A stretch of 64,000 bases of DNA from CBDEGU01 sp965238045. GTDB lineage: Bacteria; Acidobacteriota; Terriglobia; Bryobacterales; UBA6623. Below, one piece after another: positions 33,888 through 43,779 of the stretch. The notes under the pieces are model-generated. The model saw only the letters and a program-made list of their open reading frames with translations. It searched no databases and had not been told where the DNA came from. The translations under genes and the position numbers were made by a program. The stretch is from contig CBDEGU010000010.1 of NCBI GenBank assembly GCA_965238045.1, positions 310,001-374,000 on the forward strand, given 5' to 3'. The stretch's first letter is position 1. Each line of letters begins with the position of its first letter.

Positions 33888-34107
33888 AGATCTCGTCCGT
33901 ACCTAAGGAAACTAGAATGGAGTTCATAGCGGCCGCGAACTGCTCCTCCAACCCGCGGACCGCGAGCCGTCATGCAAGACTGCCAGACACGGACCGGCCC
34001 GCTTTGGCAACCACCTAACAAACTAGCAGAATATCATAAAAAATCTACGGTGCCCCGGCAACAACCGGACTGGCGAAAGGGGCGCCTCGTCCGCCCCGCC
34101 GCGTATC

Positions 34108-35361
34108 TCAATCCGAGCGCGCCCTTCGGCGCAGGTAGGCGGGTTTTTCCAGATCGCCCGGATCCGGATCCTCGACGGACTGGCGAACCTTCGGCGGCTC
34201 GGCCGGCCGGTTTTCCGGGAGCGCGTATCGCTGCTTCCGGGCAGGCGTTTCCGTTTCCAGAGATGGTGGAGACACCACGGGCGGGCTTTCGTACTTCCAG
34301 GGCGCGGAGGTGGCATGGACCGCCGTGCCGGCCTCGGCGCCGGACTTCACCGGCTCGGGCATGGCTGTTCGGCCGGCGGTCGGACGGACGGCGCGAAAGC
34401 CGGTGGCGATCACCGTGATCTTCACCATTTCGCCCATCTCTTCGTTGAGCACCGCTCCGAAGATGATGTTCGCCTCCGGGTCGGCGATTCGCTGAATGAT
34501 CGAGGAGGCTTCATGGACCTCATGCAAACCGAGTTTCGACGATCCGGTCACGCTGATGAGTATCCCCCGCGCCCCCTCAATGGAAGCCTCCTCGATCAGA
34601 GGGCTGGAAACAGCCTGGCGGGCGGCTTCCACCGCGGCGTTGGGCCCTCCGGCGATGGCGGTTCCCATCACGGCGTAACCCATGCCATGCATGATCGTGC
34701 GCACGTCGGCGAAGTCGCGGTTGATAATTCCCGGAATCGTGATGATGTCGCTGATGCCCTGCACCGCCTGGCGAAGCGTGTCATCGGCGATGCGAAAGGA
34801 CTCAAAGAAGCTCGTTCCGCGCTCGACTACTTCGATGAGCCGCTCGTTGGGAATCGTGATCACCGTGTCGACCGACTCGGCCAGCTCGGTCAGACCTTTC
34901 TCGGCGACGGCCATGCGCTTGGTGCCTTCGAAGGCGAAGGGCTTAGTGACGACCGCGACGGTCAGCGCGCCGAGCTCGCTGGCGAGCGAGGCCACGATCG
35001 GCGCGGCTCCGGTTCCGGTTCCGCCGCCAAGACCGGCTGTCACGAAGACCATGTCCGAATCGCCAAGCAATTCAATAATCTGTTCGGTGTCCTCCAGCGC
35101 GGCGGACCGGCCAATCTCTGGATCCGAGCCCGCGCCCCGGCCGCTAGTAAGTTTGGCTCCGATCTGGAGCTTCGTTTCGGCATTGCAGGTCCGCAGCGCC
35201 TGTTCATCGGTATTGACACCGACGAAGGCAACGCCTTCCACACCGGCCTCGATCATCCGGTTCACGGCGTTGCAGCCGGCGCCGCCGACGCCGAAGACCT
35301 TGATGCGGGCGGCGAAACCCGCGTCATCCTCGAACGTAAACTTCACCTCGTCGTTAGTCAT
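34108..35361 (-). CDS. ftsZ: cell division protein FtsZ
   Basis: This is the tubulin-like GTPase that forms the Z ring. The GTP-binding loop is GLGGGTGTGAAP (111-121), the N-terminal GVGGAGCNAVNRM is intact, and the T7 synergy loop is NRDFAD. The globular core ends around residue 320, then a P/E/T-rich linker leads to a C-terminal peptide KPAYLRRRARSD that should bind FtsA. Length 417. It is the last gene of the dcw cluster, 129 bp after ftsA, a gap long enough for its own promoter. Confidence 0.97.
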   Translation of the reverse strand: MTNDEVKFTFEDDAGFAARIKVFGVGGAGCNAVNRMIEAGVEGVAFVGVNTDEQALRTCNAETKLQIGAKLTSGRGAGSDPEIGRSAALEDTEQIIELLGDSDMVFVTAGLGGGTGTGAAPIVASLASELGALTVAVVTKPFAFEGTKRMAVAEKGLTELAESVDTVITIPNERLIEVVERGTSFFESFRIADDTLRQAVQGISDIITIPGIINRDFADVRTIMHGMGYAVMGTAIAGGPNAAVEAARQAVSSPLIEEASIEGARGILISVTGSSKLGLHEVHEASSIIQRIADPEANIIFGAVLNEEMGEMVKITVIATGFRAVRPTAGRTAMPEPVKSGAEAGTAVHATSAPWKYESPPVVSPPSLETETPARKQRYALPENRPAEPPKVRQSVEDPDPGDLEKPAYLRRRARSD

Positions 35362-35490
35362 AACCGTTCCCGCATCGCTGACCCGCGTTGATCACGAGCA
35401 TGTTGTCTCTTGGCTTGGCCCGGCGACCTTCCCTGGCATGTTTCCTCTCGCTTCCGGACCGGGGCAGACCGGCGCAACCCGAACCCAATG

Positions 35491-36696
35491 CTAATCGAAA
35501 ATCGCTTTGAGCCACTCACGGGCCCGTTCCCGGCGCCGTTTACGATGCAGCCGCAGGCGCTGGGCGTAGAGCACGAGGCCGGTGGCGGCGGCCCAGCCGG
35601 GGTTATCCAGCTCATCGGGCATGTCTTCCAGCCTCGGCGGCAATCCGATCCGGGCATTACAATCGAGAATTTCTTCGGCCACGTCGCAGATCCCGGGCAG
35701 GCAGGCCAGCGCTCCGGTCAGGACCATGCCACCGATCAATCTCCCCCGCAAGCGCGTCCTTTCCAGCTCTTTCCCGGCGAGTTCAAACAGCTCTTGAGCA
35801 CGGGCTTCCAGAATCTCATTCAGCAGCCTCCGCGGGTGGGCCGTTGTGCGTTCGTCTCCCAGCGACGGGACCTCAATAGTAACATTCGGCGGCGTGCCAG
35901 CGGCGATCGCCGAGCCGTACTGCGCGATCAGGACTTCGGCGTCGCCGCGCGAAGTTCTGAGAACTTCCGCCACGTCGTTGATAAAGTGATCGCCGCCCAA
36001 GGCGATCCCTGTCGCCAGCCGAAGATCGTCCTCCAGATAGACGACCAAGTCGGCGGACGCGGCTCCCAAGTCGGCCACGACCACGCCCATCTCGCGCTCC
36101 TGCTCCTCGAGAACGGCGTGGGCCGCCGCGAACGCCTCGAACACCGTCTCTTCGACGACCACGCCGGCGCGGTTAATGACGGCTCGGACATTATTGTGCG
36201 CCTGCGCCGAGGCGCTCACGACCTGAACATAACCGTCGAGGCGGCGGGCCGTCATTCCCTTCGGGTTCCGCACGCTGATCTGCTGGTCGACGGAAAACTC
36301 CAGCGGGATGACCTGAACCGCGGTCCGGTCGTCGCTCAGCGGGCCTTGCGAGGCGGCCTTGACGAGCTGCTCGATGTGAGAACTCTGAACCTGATTCTCG
36401 GTGCTGGAAAGATTGAGATAGCTGTGGCAGACATTGCTCTGAATATGACTTCCGCCGATTCCGGCCACCGCCGCCTCGACCACCATTCCACCGTTCCGCT
36501 CCGCTTGTTCAATTGCCTTTTCGACCGAGGCGAGCACTGGGTCCTGATCGGCGATGACGCCGCGCGACCAGCCCTTCGAGGGCGCCGATCCATGACTAAT
36601 GAACCGCAGACGGGAATTCTCCTCGAGCGCGACGATGCATCGCGTGCGGTGGGCGCCCAAGTCCAATCCCACGAGGAAATCGAAGGTCTTCGCCAT
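35491..36696 (-). CDS. ftsA: cell division protein FtsA
   Basis: This actin-fold ATPase tethers FtsZ to the membrane. It has the phosphate-1 loop VGLDLGAHRTRCIVA at the N-terminus, the SHIQ segment, phosphate-2 VVADLGAASADLVVY, and a GGMVLTGALACLPGI adenosine motif. The last residues (RRRERAREWLKAIFD) form the amphipathic membrane-targeting helix. Length 401. It is five bases downstream of ftsQ. Confidence 0.96.
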   Translation of the reverse strand: MAKTFDFLVGLDLGAHRTRCIVALEENSRLRFISHGSAPSKGWSRGVIADQDPVLASVEKAIEQAERNGGMVVEAAVAGIGGSHIQSNVCHSYLNLSSTENQVQSSHIEQLVKAASQGPLSDDRTAVQVIPLEFSVDQQISVRNPKGMTARRLDGYVQVVSASAQAHNNVRAVINRAGVVVEETVFEAFAAAHAVLEEQEREMGVVVADLGAASADLVVYLEDDLRLATGIALGGDHFINDVAEVLRTSRGDAEVLIAQYGSAIAAGTPPNVTIEVPSLGDERTTAHPRRLLNEILEARAQELFELAGKELERTRLRGRLIGGMVLTGALACLPGICDVAEEILDCNARIGLPPRLEDMPDELDNPGWAAATGLVLYAQRLRLHRKRRRERAREWLKAIFD

Positions 36697-36701
36697 GAGA
36701 T

Positions 36702-37577
36702 CTATGATGCCGACCGTTGTACGGCCACCTGTCCCTCGAATCGCAGGTCGACCGACCGCAGGCTCCCGTATTGCTCCTTCCAGCTCCGAACGTATTTCAA
36801 GAAAATCTGGTAACGATGACGGAAGTGCTGATCGCCAAACTGCAGCTCGACGATTTCTCCGCCGTGCGCCACGGTCACCCGGGCGTTCTTGGGGTCGGAA
36901 ATATCGACCTCCGACAGTCTCGCGCTATAGGGTGGATCTTCACGGTCCAGATCCGAGACAAGCCGGGCGAGCAATTTCAGCCGGAGCTGGCGTTCCTCGA
37001 TTCGCATGTCCTCGTGCAGTCCGGTGACCACCGGCAAGGAGAACCGCGTTCCGGCGGGCGGTTCCAAGAACGTTCCGGCGTAGTCCACCAGCCACAGCGT
37101 TTCGATTGTGCTCCCGGCCCGGCCTTGGATTCGCACAAAGGCCGCGGGCCGCCGTTCCTCAACCTGCACCCACAGCCGGTTGGGCCAGACACGCAGAATG
37201 CGAGCGTCTAGCACCCAGGGAATTTCGAGCAACCCGCGATGGCGCACCTGCAGGGGAATCTCGCCCAGCTGGGCTCCGCGATCGGACTCAAAGATCCTCT
37301 CGATCTCGCCTGGCGCCACATGCTTCAGTCCGCTCAGGCGGAGGCCGCTGAAATCGGAGGCAAGAACAAACTGTTGCCCGGTGTGCAAATAGTGGTTTAC
37401 CGATCGCGCCGCCGCCATCGTCAGTCCCGCGACGACGAGCGTAATCAGCGCGCCTCGCAGAAGCATGCGCCTCCATCGCGAGGCTCCGCCGCGTACCTGG
37501 ACGGGGCGCTTGCTCCGAAGGTACGAGGAGGCTTCCGCGTCGTCGATCGTCCGAAATGGATTGGCTCGCCTAGGCAT
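36702..37577 (-). CDS. ftsQ: cell division protein FtsQ
   Basis: This bitopic divisome protein links early and late division proteins. A basic cytoplasmic tail is followed by one membrane helix (LLRGALITLVVAGLTMAAA, about 39-57), then a POTRA domain (LRLSGLKHVAPGEIERIF ... ARILRVWPNRLWVQVEERRPAAFV) and the beta domain (LWLVDYAGTFLEPP). Length 291 is normal. It follows murC by 30 bp with no ddl gene between them. Confidence 0.93.
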   Translation of the reverse strand: MPRRANPFRTIDDAEASSYLRSKRPVQVRGGASRWRRMLLRGALITLVVAGLTMAAARSVNHYLHTGQQFVLASDFSGLRLSGLKHVAPGEIERIFESDRGAQLGEIPLQVRHRGLLEIPWVLDARILRVWPNRLWVQVEERRPAAFVRIQGRAGSTIETLWLVDYAGTFLEPPAGTRFSLPVVTGLHEDMRIEERQLRLKLLARLVSDLDREDPPYSARLSEVDISDPKNARVTVAHGGEIVELQFGDQHFRHRYQIFLKYVRSWKEQYGSLRSVDLRFEGQVAVQRSAS

Positions 37578-37607
37578 CGGTTTTCCGGTTCATCTTTTTA
37601 TCCGCCC

Positions 37608-39020
37608 TCATCCCGCCCTGGCCACGTTCGGAGCCTTCGACATCAAGGCATCCAGCAGCATCGGTCCGGCTCGCGAGATACTGCCCGCCCCCAGCGTAAG
37701 AATGGCGTCGCCTGATTCCGCGTCGGCAACGGCCGCGCTCACCGCCTCCTGTATCGAAGGCACATAGCGGGCCGAGGGATGGCTGGCGGCGCGAATGGCC
37801 TCCACCAGCGCCTCCGCGGTGACTCCTTCGATGGGGTCTTCTCCGGCGCTGTAGATGTCGGTAACATAGAGCTTTTCGCAAGAACCGAAACAAGAGGCGA
37901 ATTCCTTCAAGAGATCTTGGGTGCGCGTGTAGCGGTGAGGCTGAAAGACGACCAAGACCCGCTCAAACTCGCACGTTCTGGCGGCGGCCAGCGTGGCCGC
38001 GATCTCGGTGGGATGGTGGCCGTAGTCGTCAACCACCGTGACGCCGGCCTGTTGCCCGCGAATCTGAAAACGGTGATCGACACCGGAAAACGCAGCCAGT
38101 CCTTCCCGAATCACGCCGGCCGGGATGTCCAACTCCAGCCCGACGAGCACGGCGGCCATGGCGTTGGCGACATTGTGCCGGCCGAAGCTTCGTATGGCGA
38201 ACTTCCCCAAGTCCGTGCCACGGTAGGCCAGCCGGAACCGGCTTCCCGACCGGTCTCCTTCGATCCCGGCGACGACAAGGTCAGCGGCGGGGTCCGAACC
38301 ATAGGTGCGCAGCGGCTTGGGAATCTCCTGCGCGATCTCCCGGACCACCGGGTCGTCCAGATTTAAGATGACGGATCCGTAGAAGGGCACCTTGGAGGCG
38401 AATTGCAGGAACGCGTCCCTTAGCGCGCCGAACGACTGGTAATATTCCATGTGCTCGCGATCGATGGACGTGATCACGGCCTGAATCGGAGCCAGTTTCA
38501 AGAACGAACCGTCGCTTTCATCGGCCTCGGCCAGCAGAAGATCGCTCTTGCCGAAGCGGGCATTCGAACCCATCGAATCGACCCGGCCTCCAACGATGAC
38601 GGTCGGATCTTTCTGAGCGTGATGCAGCACGGCGGCCGTCATCGAGGTGGTGGTCGTCTTGCCATGGCTGCCGGCGATGGCGATGCCGTACTTGAGCCGC
38701 ATGAGTTCGGCGAGAAGCTCGCCGCGCTGAATGATGGGGATCTCCCGCCGCCGGGCGGCTTCCCTTTCCGGATTCGACTCCGGGATGGCGGAGCTGACGA
38801 CAACCGCATCGGCGCCGGAAATATTCTCGGCGGCGTGTCCCTGGGCTACCCGCGCCCCGAGGGATTGCAGGCGCACGGTGATCGGCGAACTCCTGGTGTC
38901 GGAACCGCTCACCTGGTAGCCGAGATTCAGCAGAATCTCGGCAAGGCCGCTCATGCCAATTCCGCCGATCCCGACAAAGTGGATGTGGCGATGTTTGACG
39001 GCCGTGTCGTTAAAAAACAT
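37608..39020 (-). CDS. murC: UDP-N-acetylmuramate:L-alanine ligase
   Basis: It adds L-Ala to UDP-MurNAc, the first step of stem-peptide synthesis. The UDP-binding Rossmann start is GIGGIGMSGLAEILLNLGYQ, the ATP loop is GSHGKTTTTSMTAA, and the C-terminal domain has DDYGHHPTEIAATL and VFQPHRYTRT. Length 470. Its start lies 3 bp after the murG stop, so it is translationally linked. Confidence 0.96.
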   Translation of the reverse strand: MFFNDTAVKHRHIHFVGIGGIGMSGLAEILLNLGYQVSGSDTRSSPITVRLQSLGARVAQGHAAENISGADAVVVSSAIPESNPEREAARRREIPIIQRGELLAELMRLKYGIAIAGSHGKTTTTSMTAAVLHHAQKDPTVIVGGRVDSMGSNARFGKSDLLLAEADESDGSFLKLAPIQAVITSIDREHMEYYQSFGALRDAFLQFASKVPFYGSVILNLDDPVVREIAQEIPKPLRTYGSDPAADLVVAGIEGDRSGSRFRLAYRGTDLGKFAIRSFGRHNVANAMAAVLVGLELDIPAGVIREGLAAFSGVDHRFQIRGQQAGVTVVDDYGHHPTEIAATLAAARTCEFERVLVVFQPHRYTRTQDLLKEFASCFGSCEKLYVTDIYSAGEDPIEGVTAEALVEAIRAASHPSARYVPSIQEAVSAAVADAESGDAILTLGAGSISRAGPMLLDALMSKAPNVARAG

Positions 39021-39023
39021 AGG

Positions 39024-40124
39024 CTACGCTACCTTGGCTCGCGTGAGCGAGGCGAACTGCTCGAGCAGATCCGCGGCCCTTTCCGCGGCTCCTGGCTGAG
39101 CACGGCTCTGGGCCGCCTTCTCCATTCTCGCAAGCAGCGCGGGATTTTTCCGAAAGCGGCTGACTTGTTCAGCTAGCCTCTTCCCGCTCAACTCGCGATC
39201 GAGAACGACGATCGCGGCTCCGGCCTGCTCCTGCGCGCGCGCGTTGAGAAGCTGATGCTGATCGGCGGCCCGAGGATAGGGAACAAGAATCGAGACCTTT
39301 CCGGCGGCACACAGCTCGGCAACGGCCGATGCCCCGGCGCGGCAGACGACCAAGTCGGCTTCGGCGAACTGGGCCGGCATGTCATGAAAGAAAGCCTCCA
39401 CGCGCCAGCCCTCGTCGATCGTTCCGTACGCGGAGCGAACCTGCTCGAACTCCCTCTCGCCGGTCTGATGGAGAATGCGAAACTCCGAGGGTCCCGCACC
39501 TGCTCGCCAGGACGGCAGCGCCCCGGCGACGGCTTGATTCAAACTGCGCGCTCCCTGGCTGCCGCCGGTAATCAGCACCGTGAAAGGACGCCGCCCGGTT
39601 CGGGGCCGCAGCTCGAAGAATTCCTTGCGAATGGGAATGCCGCTGACCTCGCCTCGGCCGGCCGCGAAGTAGCCTCTGGCTTGAGGGAACGCGACGAGCG
39701 CCCGGGCGGCGAACGGTCCCGCCAAACGATTGGCCAGACCAGGTTTGGCGTTGGGCTCCATGATGACCAGCGGGATGTCGCGCAGCAGGGCCATCAGCAT
39801 CAGCGGGGCGGAGGAATATCCGCCCAAGCTCAGCACCGCCGCCGGCCGGTTGCGGTCCAGTATCGATCCGGCTTCGATCAAACCCAGAGGCATGCCCACA
39901 AGGGTTTTCATACGGCGAAGGATGGACTGGCCCTGCCAGGCGCCGGTGCGCAAGAACTCGATTTCGAAGCCGGCCCTGGGGACAAGACGGCTCTCCTGGC
40001 CTTGCCGTGTTCCCAAGAACACGCAGCGGTGGCGGCGTTGGCGCAAGCGCCGGGCAACCTCAATACCTGGAAACACGTGGCCCCCGGTTCCACCCGCCGC
40101 GATCATGAAAGTAGCGCTGTTCAT
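39024..40124 (-). CDS. murG: UDP-GlcNAc:undecaprenyl-PP-MurNAc-pentapeptide GlcNAc transferase
   Basis: It makes lipid II from lipid I on the cytoplasmic face. The GT-28 signature IAAGGTGGHVFPGIEVA opens the protein. The donor-binding half has TGGSQGARSLNQAV, ADLVVCRAGASAVAELCAAG and PYPRAADQHQLLNA. Length 366. The gene is between ftsW (21 bp) and murC (3 bp). Confidence 0.96.
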   Translation of the reverse strand: MNSATFMIAAGGTGGHVFPGIEVARRLRQRRHRCVFLGTRQGQESRLVPRAGFEIEFLRTGAWQGQSILRRMKTLVGMPLGLIEAGSILDRNRPAAVLSLGGYSSAPLMLMALLRDIPLVIMEPNAKPGLANRLAGPFAARALVAFPQARGYFAAGRGEVSGIPIRKEFFELRPRTGRRPFTVLITGGSQGARSLNQAVAGALPSWRAGAGPSEFRILHQTGEREFEQVRSAYGTIDEGWRVEAFFHDMPAQFAEADLVVCRAGASAVAELCAAGKVSILVPYPRAADQHQLLNARAQEQAGAAIVVLDRELSGKRLAEQVSRFRKNPALLARMEKAAQSRAQPGAAERAADLLEQFASLTRAKVA

Positions 40125-40145
40125 TCCTGCTCACTCGCAAGTTCC

Positions 40146-41225
40146 TCATCGCTTCGCGTACTGGCTGACGCTGAGCAATATGCCCGAAGCTGCCAGCATC
40201 ATGATGATCGCGGTGCCGCCGTAACTGATATAGGGAAGCGGCATACCCGTGGTCGGCAGCATCGCCAGCACGACGCCCAGGTTCAGCATGGCCTGGCAGA
40301 CGATCATGGCCGTGATGCCGGCCGCGAGATAGCGCCCGAAACCGTCCGGAGCCCGCATGGCCACGATGGTCCCCCGCCACAACAGCACTCCAAAGGCGAC
40401 GACGACCATCGTGGCGACGATGAAACCCAGCTCCTCGCAAACCAGCGCGAAAATGAAGTCGGTATGCGCCTCGGGAAGAAAGCGCATCTTTTGCCTGCCT
40501 TCCATCAGGCCCTGACCAAAGAGTCCGCCCGTGCCCACGGCGATCTTTGATTGCAGAATCTGGAAACCCGCATCGGCCGGGTCCGATTCCGGGTAGAGAA
40601 AGATGAAAAGCCGCTCGAAACGATAAGGGTCCAGCCAAATCGCCAGCAAGAGCACCGGCAAGCCAGCCAGCCCCGCCTTCAAGAAGTAACGTATCCGCAG
40701 GCCCGCGACCCAGAACATGACGGCCGCGATCAGCAGCAGCATCAGCGCCGTGCCGAGATCCCGCCCTCCGAGCACCAGCAGACCGAACACCGCCAGAATC
40801 AAAGCTCCACCCAGCAGCGTGCGCCACTCATCAAGGCGGTCGGCGTGCTTATCCAGGTAGAACGCCAGAAACAGAATCACCGCCAGCTTCGCCAGCTCCG
40901 AGGGCTGAAACGAAAAAAAACCAAAACGCAGAAAGCGGTGCGTGTTCGCGGTCTGGGCGGCGAAGAACACCACCACCAGCAGCGCGACCGAAGCGCCCAT
41001 GAGCGGGAAAATCACCCGCGGCCGCCCCAGCCGCCGATAATCCACGAACATGAGAAAGCGCATGGCAATCAGGCCCAGGCCCACCGCGATGCCTTGCTTG
41101 ATGATGTAGCGGAACGAAGCACCGTCCCAGCCCGTGGTGGCGCTGAAGACCATGACCAGGCCGAAGAACATCAAGGCCAGGACGACCCCGCAGATCGTGC
41201 GATCGTAGTGCAATTGTCTGGGCAT
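40146..41225 (-). CDS. ftsW: SEDS-family peptidoglycan glycosyltransferase FtsW
   Basis: A polytopic membrane protein (about ten helices) that polymerises lipid II at the septum with FtsI. SEDS motifs: GLVMVFSATTGW near the N-terminus, PSELAKLAVILFLAFYLDKH, GRDLGTALMLLLIAAVMFWVAGL, and the C-terminal NLGVVLAMLPTTGMPLPYISYGG. Length 359. It begins 3 bp after murD. Confidence 0.95.
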   Translation of the reverse strand: MPRQLHYDRTICGVVLALMFFGLVMVFSATTGWDGASFRYIIKQGIAVGLGLIAMRFLMFVDYRRLGRPRVIFPLMGASVALLVVVFFAAQTANTHRFLRFGFFSFQPSELAKLAVILFLAFYLDKHADRLDEWRTLLGGALILAVFGLLVLGGRDLGTALMLLLIAAVMFWVAGLRIRYFLKAGLAGLPVLLLAIWLDPYRFERLFIFLYPESDPADAGFQILQSKIAVGTGGLFGQGLMEGRQKMRFLPEAHTDFIFALVCEELGFIVATMVVVAFGVLLWRGTIVAMRAPDGFGRYLAAGITAMIVCQAMLNLGVVLAMLPTTGMPLPYISYGGTAIIMMLAASGILLSVSQYAKR

Positions 41226-41228
41226 GAT

Positions 41229-42578
41229 TTAACGCAAAGCCGCCGCGAGCTCTTTGAACCGCTCGCCTCTCCTCATGTAGTTTTCAAACTGGTCGAAACT
41301 CGCGCAGGCCGGCGCCAGAAGAACGGTGTCACCCGGAGCCGCGGCGCCGCGTGCATATTCCACGGCTCTCTCCAGCGTGTCCAGACGCACGCATTCCACC
41401 GCGCCGCGCAAGTGTCTCTCGATCAACGCCGACGCCTCGCCAATCAACAGCGCCGCGCGGGCTCGTTCCTTGAGCAGGGGGGCCAGTGCGTCATACACGC
41501 CGCCTTTGTCCCTGCCGCCGAGAATGACCCACAGTCCGCCGCCGAAAGCCTCGACCGCCTTGATCGCGGCGTCGACATTGGTGGCCTTGGAGTCGTTGTA
41601 ATAGTCGACTCCCTCGAACTGGCGCACAAACTCCAGCCGGTGCTCCACGGGACGAAACGTTCGCACGGCGCTGGCAATGGGTCCGGCTTCCACGCCCGCC
41701 AAGCGCGCGGCGGCGACCGCCGCCAGAGCGTTGTCGACATTGTGCGCCCCGCGAATCGGAAGATCCGCTTTCATGACGCGCTCGCCACGGAAATGGATCC
41801 AGCCGTCGCGAACCAGCGCGCCGCTCTCTTCCAGGTTCCTCTCTGGCGGGCTCGTCCGGCTGAACCAGCAGACTTGCGCCGGCGTCTGTCCGGCGAATCG
41901 CCGGCAAGCAGGATCAGCGGCGTTGAGAACCGCGTAATCGCCAGCGGACTGCGCGTGAAAGATATGCTGTTTCGCCGCCGCGTAGGCCTCGAACGTACCG
42001 TGCCGGTCTAGATGATCGGGGGTTACGTTCAGCACCACGGCGATATGAACATGAAATCTTGTCTGGGCTTCGAGTTGAAAACTGGAGAGTTCGAGAACGT
42101 TCCAGGTCTCGTCATTGGACGGATCCACCATGGCCAGCACGGGCGTTCCGAGATTGCCTCCTGTTTGCGTTCTCCAGCCGGCCGAAGTGAGAATATGGCC
42201 AAGCAGCGAGGTTGTGGTGGTCTTGCCGTTCGTGCCGGTGATTCCGATGACAGGCCCTTTGAGCCAGTCCGAGGCGATTTCGAGTTCTCCCATCACGGCG
42301 ACGCCTCCGCGGCGGGCGGCCTCCAGCACGGGAAGGTCCCAGGGCACGCCGGGCGAGGGGACAATCAGGTCTTGACTGGCAAACGCTGCTTCGCAATGGC
42401 CGCCAAGCTCGAGGCGCGCGCCGAGCGACGCGAGCGCTTCGGCGTCCGGCCCCAGTTCCGAACGGCTCTTTTGATCGGTGACCGTAACGCGGGCGCCGCG
42501 AGCGAGCAGAAAGCGAGCCGCCGCCTTCCCCGATTCTCCGAGCCCGATCACAAGGGCATGCTTTCCTTGCAGCGTCAT
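41229..42578 (-). CDS. murD: UDP-N-acetylmuramoyl-L-alanine:D-glutamate ligase
   Basis: It adds D-Glu to UDP-MurNAc-L-Ala. The Rossmann start is HALVIGLGESGKAAARFLL, the ATP loop is GITGTNGKTTTTSLLGH, and YYNDSKATNVDAAIKAV and ILGGRDKG are family motifs. The start is chosen at 42578 because this ATG overlaps the mraY stop (ATGA); the longer frame lies inside mraY. Length 449. Confidence 0.95.
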   Translation of the reverse strand: MTLQGKHALVIGLGESGKAAARFLLARGARVTVTDQKSRSELGPDAEALASLGARLELGGHCEAAFASQDLIVPSPGVPWDLPVLEAARRGGVAVMGELEIASDWLKGPVIGITGTNGKTTTTSLLGHILTSAGWRTQTGGNLGTPVLAMVDPSNDETWNVLELSSFQLEAQTRFHVHIAVVLNVTPDHLDRHGTFEAYAAAKQHIFHAQSAGDYAVLNAADPACRRFAGQTPAQVCWFSRTSPPERNLEESGALVRDGWIHFRGERVMKADLPIRGAHNVDNALAAVAAARLAGVEAGPIASAVRTFRPVEHRLEFVRQFEGVDYYNDSKATNVDAAIKAVEAFGGGLWVILGGRDKGGVYDALAPLLKERARAALLIGEASALIERHLRGAVECVRLDTLERAVEYARGAAAPGDTVLLAPACASFDQFENYMRRGERFKELAAALR

Positions 42579-43708
42579 CGCAGCTTCAATGTACTCAGCG
42601 CCAGCAGCGCCCACACCAGACCCGCGATCCAGAAGCGGGCGATGATCTTCGACTCCGGCCAGCCCAGCGCTTCGAAATGATGGTGCAGCGGAGCCATCTT
42701 GAATACTCTCTTGCCCCGCAATTTGTAACTGCCGACCTGGATGATCACCGACAGCGCCTCGACCACGAACACTCCGCTCACAAACAGCAGCAGGATCTCC
42801 TGCTTAATGAGAATGGCCACCGTTCCCAGAGCGCCGCCCAGTCCCAGCGAACCTACATCCCCCATGAAAATTTCCGCTGGATGCGCGTTGTACCACAGAA
42901 ACGCCAGACTCGCGCCCACCATGGACCCGCAAAAGATCGTCAGTTCCGACGCCTGCGGCACGCGGGCGATATCCAGATAGGTCGCGAACTCCCGGTGCCC
43001 GGCGACATAGGCCAGAACCGTGAACGCGCCGGCGGAGATCACCATCAGGCCGATCGCCAGTCCGTCCAGCCCGTCGGTGAGATTCACCGCATTGGTCGAA
43101 CCGGCCAGCACGAAGAACGAAAATACGAACAAGACCACGAAGGCCAGCGGGTAGGTCCAGGGGTCATGGAGCAGGGACTCGATCACCAGATTCGGCGTGA
43201 CGTTTTTGAAGAACGGCAGTACCAGACGCGGGTCGTATTCCCCGAGAGAATGCAGCCAGGCCAGACTGGCGACGATCACCAGCGTGACCAAAATCTGCAA
43301 CAGGATCTTCGACCGCGCCCGCAACCCGAGATTCTTTCCTCCGCGAACTTTCAGATAGTCGTCCGCGAAACCGATGGCTCCGAAGCCAACCAGCCCGGCC
43401 AGAGCGATCCAAACATAGACGTTGCGCAGGTTGGCCCACAGCAGCGTGGGCACCAGGATGGAAATGTTGATCAGCAATCCTCCCATGGTGGGCGTTCCCG
43501 CCTTCGACTGATGCGACCTGGGCCCATCTTCGCGGATCGGCTGGCCGACTTGAAACTCCCGCAAACGGCGGATCAGCCACGGTCCGAGGATCAAACCGAG
43601 CCCTAACGCGGTGAGGCTGGCGAAGGCCGTGCGAAACGTGATGTACCCAAAAACACGGAAGGGGCTGAAGTAGGGAAAGAGTTGTTCGAAAAAGAGGTGA
43701 AACAGCAT
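42575..43708 (-). CDS. mraY: phospho-N-acetylmuramoyl-pentapeptide transferase
   Basis: This integral membrane enzyme makes lipid I from UDP-MurNAc-pentapeptide and undecaprenyl phosphate. Signature segments are KAGTPTMGG, the catalytic FADDYLK, NAVNLTDGLDGLAIG, MGDVGSLGLGGALG and the C-terminal PLHHHFEALGWPESKI. Ten helices and 377 residues. It follows murF after 71 bp and is coupled to murD. Confidence 0.97.
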   Translation of the reverse strand: MLFHLFFEQLFPYFSPFRVFGYITFRTAFASLTALGLGLILGPWLIRRLREFQVGQPIREDGPRSHQSKAGTPTMGGLLINISILVPTLLWANLRNVYVWIALAGLVGFGAIGFADDYLKVRGGKNLGLRARSKILLQILVTLVIVASLAWLHSLGEYDPRLVLPFFKNVTPNLVIESLLHDPWTYPLAFVVLFVFSFFVLAGSTNAVNLTDGLDGLAIGLMVISAGAFTVLAYVAGHREFATYLDIARVPQASELTIFCGSMVGASLAFLWYNAHPAEIFMGDVGSLGLGGALGTVAILIKQEILLLFVSGVFVVEALSVIIQVGSYKLRGKRVFKMAPLHHHFEALGWPESKIIARFWIAGLVWALLALSTLKLR

Positions 43709-43779
43709 GTGATCGTGAACTTCTCCCTAACTTCCCCGCCCCACCGATCGCGGGGCGCGCAACTCCCGTTCTCTCTTCG

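Noticed and set aside
34020..34107. Terminator after ftsZ
   Set aside because: Only a 4-bp stem (CCGG...CCGG) with a distant T-run on the minus strand; too weak to call.
35410..36813. 467-codon open frame on the plus strand opposite ftsA
   Set aside because: Antisense shadow of ftsA in high-GC DNA: no domain resemblance, biased His/Gln/Arg composition, and the opposite strand encodes a textbook FtsA.
40551..42011. 486-codon plus-strand frame opposite ftsW and murD
   Set aside because: His/Gln/Arg-rich shadow without a family, lying across two well-identified genes.
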